A stretch of 6,811 nt of DNA from Euryarchaeota archaeon UBA346 (GCA_002496355.1 DAJP01000100.1:1-6811), one strand, 5' to 3'; positions 1 through 5,435 are shown, counted from the first letter of the stretch. A program made the numbers and translations. Notes: a model not told the origin generated them from the sequence alone.

Positions 1-1
1 T

Positions 2-130
2 GATCCCTCTGCGGTGGTCCGTCTCCTCTGCGACGAGCATCAGTTTTCTAAGGAGCGGGTCGAGCCGATCCTTGAACATTTTTCTTCCTTGAATCAGCAG
101 ACAAAACAAAAAAATCTCTTCGATTTTTAA
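2..130 (+). CDS. fen: Flap endonuclase 1 (FEN1), C-terminal end only
   Basis: Only the last 42 codons are visible; the gene starts before the window. The fragment includes the stretch LLCDEHQFSKERVEPILEHF, which resembles the C-terminal helices of archaeal FEN1 (pattern 'L..EH.FS.ERVE..L'), and ends in QKNLFDF followed by TAA. That ending fits a PIP box (Q-x-x-L-x-x-F), the peptide by which FEN1 docks on the PCNA clamp. FEN1 removes 5' flaps during Okazaki fragment maturation and long-patch repair. The usual second aromatic residue of the PIP box is missing because the stop codon follows the single Phe. A T-rich terminator lies just downstream, so this gene is probably not cotranscribed with the protease. 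The call rests on a short tail recognised from memory of the family; another PCNA-binding protein cannot be excluded. Confidence 0.72.
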   Translation, partial: DPSAVVRLLCDEHQFSKERVEPILEHFSSLNQQTKQKNLFDF

Positions 131-141
131 CAGAACACCGC

Positions 142-152
142 TTTTTCTTTTT
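142..152 (+). terminator. T-run terminator after fen
   Basis: An 11-base pyrimidine run, TTTTTCTTTTT, lies 12 bases after the stop codon of the upstream gene. Archaeal RNA polymerase terminates on T-runs of this kind without needing a hairpin, and none is seen here. Confidence 0.6.
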
Positions 153-300
153 AACGGTACCACTATAAAAACGCAGTCGTCCAAGGTAATATGTGATAAA
201 TACCGTTCTTTTCCTCGGCTTATATCTGAAATACTCATATTTTATATCGATGAACGAACGTTTATTCCCCTTTTTTAACTCTTATAATCCCTGTCATAAC
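153..300. other. AT-rich intergenic region without a supported gene
   Basis: This stretch between the fen terminator and the protease promoter holds no ORF with a ribosome binding site. A second TATA-like string, CTATAAAAAC at 163-172, could start a transcript near 190-195, but no coding sequence or RNA fold supports that. The region is otherwise T-rich with short AT tracts. Confidence 0.5.
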
Positions 301-320
301 GAAAGAAAACTATATATAGG
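301..320 (+). promoter_or_regulatory. Archaeal promoter (BRE-like + TATA box) for the gingipain-like gene
   Basis: A purine-rich GAAAGAAAA directly precedes CTATATATAGG, matching the archaeal arrangement of a TFB recognition element followed by a TATA box. With the usual spacing of about 25 bases, transcription would start near 340-345. That gives a leader of about 40 bases that includes the Shine-Dalgarno sequence at 372-379. It is the strongest promoter-like string ahead of the two secreted-enzyme genes. Confidence 0.6.
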
Positions 321-371
321 AAGTACCGAGTTAACAATAAATAAAAATATCCTTGTACATCTATAGAACAT

Positions 372-379
372 AGGGGGAT
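372..379 (+). promoter_or_regulatory. Shine-Dalgarno AGGGGGAT of the gingipain-like gene
   Basis: AGGGGG can pair with the CCUCC core of the 16S rRNA 3' end with one central G-U pair. The G-run ends 5 bases before the ATG at 383, so that ATG is preferred over the in-frame ATG at 398. The same AGGGGGAT string precedes the deiminase gene and the DUF4314-like gene, so it looks like this genome's local ribosome binding site. Confidence 0.6.
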
Positions 380-382
380 ACT

Positions 383-2794
383 ATGAGAGAGAAAAACATG
401 AGAAAACTAATCATTCTTTTTGTAGGCCTTTTTGTGACCGCGGCAAGCATACTACCCACTATCGGAGGCAGTTCGCCAGAGACCCAAACCATAAATATGA
501 CAAATTCCGATGGAATCACCATCACGGTCCAACAGACAGGGGACACGACGCTTCTCCATTACACGATTGATGCATTCACCATGACGCCTGTAGAAATCGA
601 CAATAAGCAATACGTCACCATCGGTTTAGATGGTGAGGCAAAAAATCTCATCACTGGTGCCCCAGATCTACCCTCAATAGCTCGCAGTATCATCATCCCA
701 ACTGAAACAACTATGACAATCCATGTCGTAGGATCATCCTATGAAGAGTATACCAACATCCTTGTCGCACCCTCAAAAGGAAACCTGCTGCGAACCGTAA
801 ATCCCGCAGACATCCCCTATGAGTTTGGTGAGATCTATACCCAAAACGCCTGGTATCCCTCAACAATAGCGCAGCTTCAAGAACCCTATTTCCTCAGAGA
901 TTTCCAGGGTCAGGTTGTCATGATTCATCCCTTCCAATATAATCCAGTACAAGGAACACTCCGATTCTACAACGACATCACTGTTGAAGTCACCCCTTCA
1001 CAACTGATTTCGACAAGCTCTAGCACCCAGTATCAGTTATCAACAATCGATAACGATTTCCTCTCCATCTATCAGCATCATTTCGTTAATTTCAATTCCG
1101 CGAAATACGATCCGGTCTCAGAACAGGGAAACATGCTGGTCATCACCTATGATTCCTTCTATGCAACCATGGTCCCCTTCGTGCAATGGAAGAACCTGAA
1201 AGGGATCCCGACCGAGATGGTCAATGTCTCATCTATTGGAAATGCGGCCGCGATTAAAACATTCATCGCTGATTATTACACCACTCAAGGTCTTACATTC
1301 GTTCTTCTTGTTGGAGATGCTGCACAGGTCCCAACAAATTACCTCAGTGGCGTCGCCTCTGATCCAAGTTATGGATATATCGTCGGATCTGACCATTATC
1401 CAGATCTCTTTGTTGGAAGATTCTCAGCAGAAAATGTTGCACAAGCCGAGACACAAGCAAATAGGACAGTCGCCTATGAAAGCGATCCTCAGATCGATGC
1501 AGTCTGGTATGAGAAAGGAGTTGGGATTGCCTCAAGTCAGGGTGTCGGAGACGATGGTGAATATGATTACCAACATATCAGAAACATTCGCAGTCTTCTC
1601 TTTAACTTCACCTATGCTGCTGTCGATGAACTCTATGATGGAAGCCAAGGCGGAGCAGACGCTCCGGGCAGTCCGACACCAAGTATGGTCACAGCATCGT
1701 TAAACGAAGGCCGAAGCATCATTAACTACTGTGGACATGGTTCCCCCACATCATGGGGTTCCAGTGGATTTAGCAACAGCGACGTCAACACCTTGGTCAA
1801 CGATAATATGCTGCCCTTCATCACCTCGGTTGCCTGTAACAATGGTGAATTCGACACCTATACTTGTTTCGGAGAAGCATGGCTTCGCGCAACCCATAAT
1901 GGTCAACCCACTGGTGCCATCGGAGCATATATGTCCACCGTGAGTCAAAGCTGGAGTCCTCCAATGGAAGCCCAGGATGAGTTTAACAATATCCTCGTTG
2001 GGTTATATCCAGAAAACCAAAAGACCACCTTTGGCGCCCTCTGTTTCAATGGTGCGATGTCCATGATTGATGACTATGGATCAGATGGTGCTTATGAATC
2101 TGATGCTTGGACTGTCTTTGGCGATCCATCGGTACAAGTCCGCACCGATGTCCCCTTCACCATGGAAGTCATCCATGATTCATTCATCCCCAATGGCGCC
2201 GAAACCTTCGAAGTTGATGTCACAGATCTTCCAAACGCTCTATGCGCAATCTCCCAAGATGGCATCTGTCTAGGGAACGGATATACAGACGCGACAGGAC
2301 ATGCCCTTATACAATTCTTCACACCGATTGGCGTCACTGGTGAGGTTCAACTCGTCGTCACCGGGTTAAACGCGATCCCCTACATGGCGACATTAACCGT
2401 CGGACAACCAAACCTACCACCAGAGAAACCTGCCACACCAACAGGAAAAGCCACTGGGGCGCCAGGGCATACCTACATGTATTCCAGTTCCACGACCGAC
2501 CCGGAAAGCGACGGTCTCTATTACCTATGGGACTGGGGTGACGGCAACTTCAGCGAATGGCTCGGACCCTACGCCTCAGGAAACACAGTATCGACCCAGA
2601 AATCCTGGTCAGAACTAGGGAATTACTCCATCCGCATCAAAGCAAAAGACTCCCAGGGACATGAAAGCGCATGGTCCGATCCATTGGTCGTCACCATGCC
2701 GTATAATCTCCCCTGCATGGCGAAACTCTTGGATCTGCTTCAAAGCCTCTTCCCACGTCTCTTCCATTTCTTTGAGATGGTCGCAGGCATCTAA
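383..2794 (+). CDS. Secreted gingipain R-like cysteine protease (peptidase family C25) with PKD-like domain
   Basis: 803 residues, predicted to be an extracellular endopeptidase that cuts proteins after arginine. Residues 1-26 are a signal peptide (RK then a hydrophobic core). About 30-235 resemble the C25 propeptide (IHPFQYNPVQGTLRFYNDI near its end). The catalytic domain runs from about Tyr242 to 588 and follows P. gingivalis RgpB closely: 'FVLLVGD', 'SDHYPDLFVGRFS', His452 in YCGHGS and Cys485 in VACNNGEF. Their 33-residue spacing equals RgpB His211/Cys244. Asp395 in GEYDYQH matches the S1-pocket Asp163, and Trp524/Met528 match Trp284/Met288. RgpB Glu152, the proposed third catalytic residue, appears as Gln386. 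DAWTVFGDPS (574-583) is a family hallmark. An Ig-like domain spans about 590-676, a PKD-like domain (WDWGDGNFSEW) about 679-772, and an aromatic tail 773-803. The type IX secretion domain of bacterial gingipains is absent. Family certain; Arg preference inferred. Confidence 0.95.
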   Translation: MREKNMRKLIILFVGLFVTAASILPTIGGSSPETQTINMTNSDGITITVQQTGDTTLLHYTIDAFTMTPVEIDNKQYVTIGLDGEAKNLITGAPDLPSIARSIIIPTETTMTIHVVGSSYEEYTNILVAPSKGNLLRTVNPADIPYEFGEIYTQNAWYPSTIAQLQEPYFLRDFQGQVVMIHPFQYNPVQGTLRFYNDITVEVTPSQLISTSSSTQYQLSTIDNDFLSIYQHHFVNFNSAKYDPVSEQGNMLVITYDSFYATMVPFVQWKNLKGIPTEMVNVSSIGNAAAIKTFIADYYTTQGLTFVLLVGDAAQVPTNYLSGVASDPSYGYIVGSDHYPDLFVGRFSAENVAQAETQANRTVAYESDPQIDAVWYEKGVGIASSQGVGDDGEYDYQHIRNIRSLLFNFTYAAVDELYDGSQGGADAPGSPTPSMVTASLNEGRSIINYCGHGSPTSWGSSGFSNSDVNTLVNDNMLPFITSVACNNGEFDTYTCFGEAWLRATHNGQPTGAIGAYMSTVSQSWSPPMEAQDEFNNILVGLYPENQKTTFGALCFNGAMSMIDDYGSDGAYESDAWTVFGDPSVQVRTDVPFTMEVIHDSFIPNGAETFEVDVTDLPNALCAISQDGICLGNGYTDATGHALIQFFTPIGVTGEVQLVVTGLNAIPYMATLTVGQPNLPPEKPATPTGKATGAPGHTYMYSSSTTDPESDGLYYLWDWGDGNFSEWLGPYASGNTVSTQKSWSELGNYSIRIKAKDSQGHESAWSDPLVVTMPYNLPCMAKLLDLLQSLFPRLFHFFEMVAGI
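2417..2698 (+). repeat. PKD-like module, copy 1 (3' end of protease gene)
   Basis: This encodes residues 679-772 of the protease. The pattern is PPE.P..PTGK..G..G.TY.YS.STTD, then WDWGDGNFS.WLGPY.SG, then W...G.YSIR.KAKD and a closing VTMP. The deiminase carries the same module at 4275-4556, and the two copies are recognisably related in both protein and DNA. PKD-like domains are extracellular beta-sandwiches, usually spacers or binding modules. Confidence 0.8.
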
Positions 2795-2817
2795 CGAGTC
2801 AGCAGTATCCTACCTTT

Positions 2818-2852
2818 TGAGGGAGCGAGTCCCTCACCCTCTCATAGGGTGA
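2818..2852 (+). promoter_or_regulatory. Two overlapping, mutually exclusive hairpins between protease and deiminase genes
   Basis: Hairpin 1 pairs GAGGGA (2819-2824) with TCCCTC (2830-2835), plus one flanking T-A pair, around a 5-base loop. Hairpin 2 pairs TCACCCT (2834-2840) with AGGGTGA (2846-2852) around the loop CTCAT. They share bases 2834-2836, so both cannot form completely. No T-run follows, so this is not a classical terminator. It could stabilise mRNA ends, block 3' exonucleases or attenuate readthrough into the deiminase gene. The function is inference; the pairing is visible directly. Confidence 0.55.
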
Positions 2853-2863
2853 CAAATAAGACT

Positions 2864-2874
2864 TCAAATATTTC
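2864..2874 (+). promoter_or_regulatory. Possible TATA box for the deiminase gene
   Basis: TTCAAATATTT is AT-rich and would place a transcription start near 2893, only just ahead of the Shine-Dalgarno sequence at 2898-2905. It is weaker than the box at 311-319. The deiminase could be transcribed from here, from the protease promoter, or from both. Confidence 0.3.
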
Positions 2875-2897
2875 GCATTAGAATCAATTAAACCATT

Positions 2898-2905
2898 AGG
2901 GGGAT
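2898..2905 (+). promoter_or_regulatory. Shine-Dalgarno AGGGGGAT of the deiminase gene, next to an overlapping 10-codon ORF
   Basis: The same AGGGGGAT string as at the other two genes. Its 5-base spacing points to an ATG at 2909 that is out of frame with the enzyme and encodes only MNDEKKSNTL before TAG at 2939-2941. The ATG of the real gene is at 2913, or 2916 next to it, 9 or 12 bases from the G-run. The ribosome therefore meets a short overlapping ORF first. Confidence 0.55.
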
Positions 2906-2912
2906 TTAATGA

Positions 2913-4661
2913 ATGATGAAAAGAAATCAAATACTCTTTAGTCTGGTGATTATCAGCCTCATTGTGCCGGTGAGCATGGTGAGTGCCACAAGCGATGAAC
3001 CGCAGAATTCAAATTTTTCGTATTCATTTGCTACGATACGTCAGCCCGGGGAATTCGAACCGATGCAGGGGGTACTCATCCGGTATCCTTTTGGCATCTC
3101 CTATAATGTTATCAAGGAAATGGCAGAGGATGTCAATGTGGTTACAATTGTTGCAAGCGTCTCTGAAAAAAATACGGTTCAGTCCCAGTATCAAAGCCAG
3201 GGGGTGGATATTAGTCATTGTACCTATCTGATCGCTCCGACCGATACGTATTGGACGCGGGATTATGGTCCTTGGTTCATCATTAACGAAGAAAACGTTC
3301 AAGGGATTGTTGATTTCACCTATAATCGGCCTCGGCCAAATGATGATCAAATCCCCACCAAGTACGCGAGCAACCAAAGTATCCCGGTCTACAACATGCC
3401 TCTCGTGACCGCTGGTGGAAATTACATGACCGACGGACAGGGGATTGCGATATCAACGACACTGGTCTGGGAAGAAAACACAGGCTATACACATGAGCAG
3501 ATCAACCAGATGGTCAATCAGTACCTCGGGATCGACACCTATCATGTGGTACCTGACGTCAACGGCGAATATATCAAACATATCGACTGTTGGGGGAAAT
3601 ATCTTTCACCAGACACAATCCTCATCCGCGAGGTGCCCGCAAGCCATTCTCAATACGATGAGATTGAAGCAGCAGTCGATTATTTCGAATCCCAACCAAG
3701 CTGCTATGGAACACCGTATCATGTCGCTCGTGTCTATACACCAAACGATCAACCCTACACCAATTCACTTATTTTGAACAACAAAGTGTTAGTCCCTATC
3801 ACAGGATCCCAATGGGATGATGATGCGATCGCCTCGTATCAAGCTGCGATGCCAGGTTATGAGGTCTTAGGATTCACTGGATCATGGGACTCAACAGATG
3901 CACTTCATTGCAGAGCCATGGGCATTACAGATCGATACATGCTCTATATCGAACATACACCTTTAACTAGTAATCAGTCCGGTGAAACCGGCTATGAAAT
4001 CCAAGCGCAGATTTATCCGTACAGTGAGCAAAACCTTATCGCTTCATCCACCGGAGTGTATTGGAATGTCAATAATGGAAGCTGGAACTTCATCCAGATG
4101 ACCCCCCTGGGAAATAATTATTATTCTGCAGTGATCCCTCCACAGGTCAATGGAAGCATCGTCTCCTATTACATCCATGCAGAGGATACATCAGGGCGAG
4201 CAGAGAACCATCCCTATATCGGTGGGCCAGATGCGTATTCTTTCACCGCTCAAGGGGATATTCAACAGAACAACCCGCCTGAACAACCACAGCGACCAAC
4301 TGGGAAGACCTCTGGGAATGCCGGATCGACCTATCTGTACTCAACATCAACAACTGATGCAGATGGGGATCAAGTCCTCTATATGTGGGACTGGGGTGAT
4401 GGCAATTTCAGCGACTGGCTTGGCCCGTATGGATCTGGATTAACAGCCAGTGCCCAACATTCATGGGACGTGAAGGGAACCTACTCGATACGAGTGAAAG
4501 CAAAAGATACAGCTAGTGCTGAAAGTAACTGGTCAGAACCTCTTGCGGTCACCATGCCATGCGACTTCGCAAACTTGGTGTATTTCTTTGAAAGGTTCGA
4601 GGAACGATTCCCCACCATCTACCTGTTTTTACAGGAGATTTTCGACAGGTTCAGTAACTAA
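2913..4661 (+). CDS. Secreted peptidylarginine deiminase of the Porphyromonas PPAD type with PKD-like domain
   Basis: 582 residues. It is predicted to convert arginine side chains, especially C-terminal ones, to citrulline with release of ammonia, outside the cell. Residues 1-25 are a signal peptide, probably cut after VSA. The deiminase domain (about 40-340, PAD_porph family) keeps long stretches of P. gingivalis PPAD, such as FEPMQGVLIRYPFG and APTDTYWTRDYGPW. Active-site matches at a constant offset of 13 from PPAD are Asp117 (130), His223 (236), Asp225 (238) and Asn284 (297). The nucleophile is Cys333 (351) in DALHCR, after a 5-residue local shortening. Arg139 and Arg141 in NRPRPND match PPAD Arg152/Arg154, which hold the substrate carboxylate. 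An Ig-like domain follows at about 345-450, as in PPAD. Then come a PKD-like domain (455-548) and an aromatic tail (549-582) in place of the bacterial secretion domain. The gene lies 118 bases after the gingipain-like gene on the same strand. Agmatine deiminase is less likely, given the signal peptide and the two arginines. Confidence 0.95.
   Translation: MMKRNQILFSLVIISLIVPVSMVSATSDEPQNSNFSYSFATIRQPGEFEPMQGVLIRYPFGISYNVIKEMAEDVNVVTIVASVSEKNTVQSQYQSQGVDISHCTYLIAPTDTYWTRDYGPWFIINEENVQGIVDFTYNRPRPNDDQIPTKYASNQSIPVYNMPLVTAGGNYMTDGQGIAISTTLVWEENTGYTHEQINQMVNQYLGIDTYHVVPDVNGEYIKHIDCWGKYLSPDTILIREVPASHSQYDEIEAAVDYFESQPSCYGTPYHVARVYTPNDQPYTNSLILNNKVLVPITGSQWDDDAIASYQAAMPGYEVLGFTGSWDSTDALHCRAMGITDRYMLYIEHTPLTSNQSGETGYEIQAQIYPYSEQNLIASSTGVYWNVNNGSWNFIQMTPLGNNYYSAVIPPQVNGSIVSYYIHAEDTSGRAENHPYIGGPDAYSFTAQGDIQQNNPPEQPQRPTGKTSGNAGSTYLYSTSTTDADGDQVLYMWDWGDGNFSDWLGPYGSGLTASAQHSWDVKGTYSIRVKAKDTASAESNWSEPLAVTMPCDFANLVYFFERFEERFPTIYLFLQEIFDRFSN
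4275..4556 (+). repeat. PKD-like module, copy 2 (3' end of deiminase gene)
   Basis: This encodes residues 455-548 of the deiminase and repeats the module at 2417-2698, with WDWGDGNFSDWLGPYGSG at its centre and the same closing VTMP. The following tails differ more than the domain but share an F-P-x-[LI]-[FY] core. Confidence 0.8.
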
Positions 4662-4690
4662 AAAAAATTCTTTCTTTTTATTATTTTTTT
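4662..4690. terminator. Bidirectional T-run terminator between convergent genes
   Basis: The deiminase gene and the DUF4314-like gene end 19 bases apart. Going right, the plus strand has TTCTTTCTTTTTATTATTTT. Going left, the minus strand ends in a run of Ts (plus-strand As at 4661-4667). Each transcript therefore has a pyrimidine run at or just past its stop codon; the plus-strand run extends into the end of the convergent gene. Confidence 0.6.
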
Positions 4691-4884
4691 ACGACTCTGT
4701 ATTTATCGATTGGATCGAGTAACGCGAGTCGTTCACCGTTGTCCCACTGAACCCAAATCAGGGTTTCATCTGTTTCAGCTTCAATTTTTGTGACCGTCCC
4801 TTGAGCACCTGGCTTTAGCCGTGTCATCGAATCATTGATGAAGACGAGCTCAATTCGGTCGCCGATACCTACTTTGTTTTTCAT
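4681..4884 (-). CDS. Small DUF4314-like protein
   Basis: 67 residues of unknown function. The pattern GDRIELVFINDSMTRLKPGA, then QGTV, WVQWDNGERLALL and a final D.YRVV, matches the DUF4314 family, whose members are small single-domain proteins with an SH3-like look (GDRV...PG..GTV...V.WDNG..L.L). No signal peptide or membrane segment is seen, so it is probably cytosolic. The start at 4884 is preceded by GGGGGATAAC, with the G-run 5 bases from ATG, the same arrangement as the protease gene. Only 24 bases separate the start from the tRNA-like element upstream and no good TATA box lies in that gap, so the mRNA probably begins upstream of or within that element. I infer no role in the neighbouring protease pathway. 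Confidence 0.75.
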   Translation of the reverse strand: MKNKVGIGDRIELVFINDSMTRLKPGAQGTVTKIEAETDETLIWVQWDNGERLALLDPIDKYRVVKK

Positions 4885-4908
4885 GTTATCCCCCTTATTT
4901 TATCGGAT

Positions 4909-4973
4909 GCGGGTACTGGGATTCGAACCCATGATACTCTCTTGGGAAACCCTGTCCAACAGGAGAAACCCGC
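4909..4973 (-). pseudogene. Degenerate tRNA-Gly-like element upstream of the DUF4314-like gene
   Basis: 65 bases related to the intact tRNA-Gly(CCC) at 5257-5327. Six acceptor pairs (GCGGGT/ACCCGC), the T loop GGTTCGAATCC and the anticodon loop TTCCCAA are kept, and the first five trailer bases (ATCCG) are the same. The 5' half is 6 bases shorter, and the standard anticodon stem is gone (AGGGT against GAGAG). A different 5-pair stem, TTCTC (4963-4967) with GAGAG (4937-4941), can form instead. One T-stem pair changed from C-G to T-A, which keeps pairing. It is either a decaying duplicate or a tRNA-shaped RNA element in the DUF4314 leader. It is unlikely to work as a normal tRNA. Confidence 0.65.
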
Positions 4974-5000
4974 TATATGAATTTTTCTGATGTCACGAGA

Positions 5001-5010
5001 TAATTTTTAG
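5001..5010 (-). promoter_or_regulatory. Possible TATA box upstream of the tRNA-like element
   Basis: On the minus strand, CTAAAAATTA lies 28-37 bases ahead of the tRNA-like element. Its position would suit transcription of that element and, by readthrough, the DUF4314-like gene. The match to a TATA consensus is only moderate. Confidence 0.3.
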
Positions 5011-5100
5011 TAAGAGACATCCATACAATGTGTAGAGCTGGGCATGAGAATAGTACAAGATAGATAAAAACTTATCTCGATTCTTTTTCTTGGAGGTTTT

Positions 5101-5301
5101 ATGAGGAACTACACATTAAACATATTGATTGATGCTGGTTTACTACAAAAACCAATGAATAATGGATTGGTTATTAGTAAGATTCTTGTGATAAAGCTAC
5201 AGGAGTATTTTATCTTTCTTGATGTGAAAATTACAGGCAATAATCCTGGGACGGATGCGGGTACCGGGATTCGAACCCGAGTGACTAGCTTGGGAAGCTA
5301 A
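5101..5301 (+). CDS. Doubtful small ORF with a strong Shine-Dalgarno, running antisense into tRNA-Gly
   Basis: 66 codons. The start is credible on translation signals: GGAGG at 5092-5096 ends 4 bases before ATG. The predicted protein has two mildly hydrophobic stretches (LVISKILVIKL and EYFIFLDV) and no family I recognise. Its last 15 codons read through the antisense of the tRNA-Gly gene, giving the sequence GTGIRTRVTSLGS, a common artefact of antisense tRNA. It may be the start of a gene broken by insertion or deletion beside the tRNA, or simply not a gene. No clear promoter is seen at the right distance. Confidence 0.25.
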   Translation: MRNYTLNILIDAGLLQKPMNNGLVISKILVIKLQEYFIFLDVKITGNNPGTDAGTGIRTRVTSLGS

Positions 5302-5327
5302 TATCATAACCACTAGATCATACCCGC
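5257..5327 (-). tRNA. tRNA-Gly (anticodon CCC)
   Basis: 71 bases form a standard cloverleaf on the minus strand. The acceptor is 7 pairs, GCGGGTA/TACCCGC. The D arm holds AGTGGTTA in its loop. The anticodon stem is TTAGC/GCTAG with loop TTCCCAA, so the anticodon at 5292-5294 is CCC and reads GGG. The T stem is TCGGG/CCCGG with loop TTCGAAT. No intron is present and the 3' CCA is not encoded, as is common in archaea. One D-stem pair (T-T) and one wobble are weak. A closely related, degraded copy lies at 4909-4973. Confidence 0.93.
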
Positions 5328-5360
5328 GTATGATATACCACTGGCCAGACCAGATTATGC

Positions 5361-5378
5361 TTATACTTTTAAATATAT
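5361..5378 (-). promoter_or_regulatory. TATA-like promoter for tRNA-Gly
   Basis: The minus strand reads ATATATTTAAAAGTATAA, centred about 43 bases ahead of the tRNA 5' end. A start about 25 bases downstream would leave an 18-base leader for RNase P to remove. It lies between the tRNA and the end of the membrane-protein gene and is the only AT-rich box in that gap. Confidence 0.5.
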
Positions 5379-5435
5379 CTTTCTAGAGCAGATGACTCTC
5401 TACCTTAAGAAAAGATCATCGATTCCGTTCTCCCA

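Noticed and set aside
163..172. TATA-like string CTATAAAAAC after fen
   Set aside because: No gene or structured RNA lies at the expected distance, and the next ATG (191) is followed at once by a stop. AT-rich DNA produces such strings by chance.
250..366. 38-codon plus-strand ORF upstream of the protease gene
   Set aside because: It has no ribosome binding site, it spans the TATA box of the protease gene, and the product resembles no family.
1224..1703. Long alternate-frame ORFs inside the protease and deiminase genes, on both strands
   Set aside because: They overlap strongly supported coding frames, lack ribosome sites and give low-complexity products rich in Ser, Met, His and Arg, typical of shadow frames.
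2417..4556. The two PKD-like modules as ends of a mobile element
   Set aside because: They are coding direct repeats of a common extracellular domain, with no inverted ends, transposase or target duplication.
4622..4635. Inverted repeat CCTGT/ACAGG at the end of the deiminase gene as a terminator hairpin
   Set aside because: It lies within the coding tail, is short, and the T-run that would terminate transcription begins more than 30 bases later.
2913..4661. Deiminase as an agmatine deiminase
   Set aside because: It has a signal peptide, an Ig-like domain and both PPAD clamp arginines, none of which is expected in cytosolic agmatine deiminase.
5062..5075. Small palindrome GATAA...TTATC as an operator
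   Set aside because: Only five AT-rich pairs, expected by chance here, with no second copy in the window.
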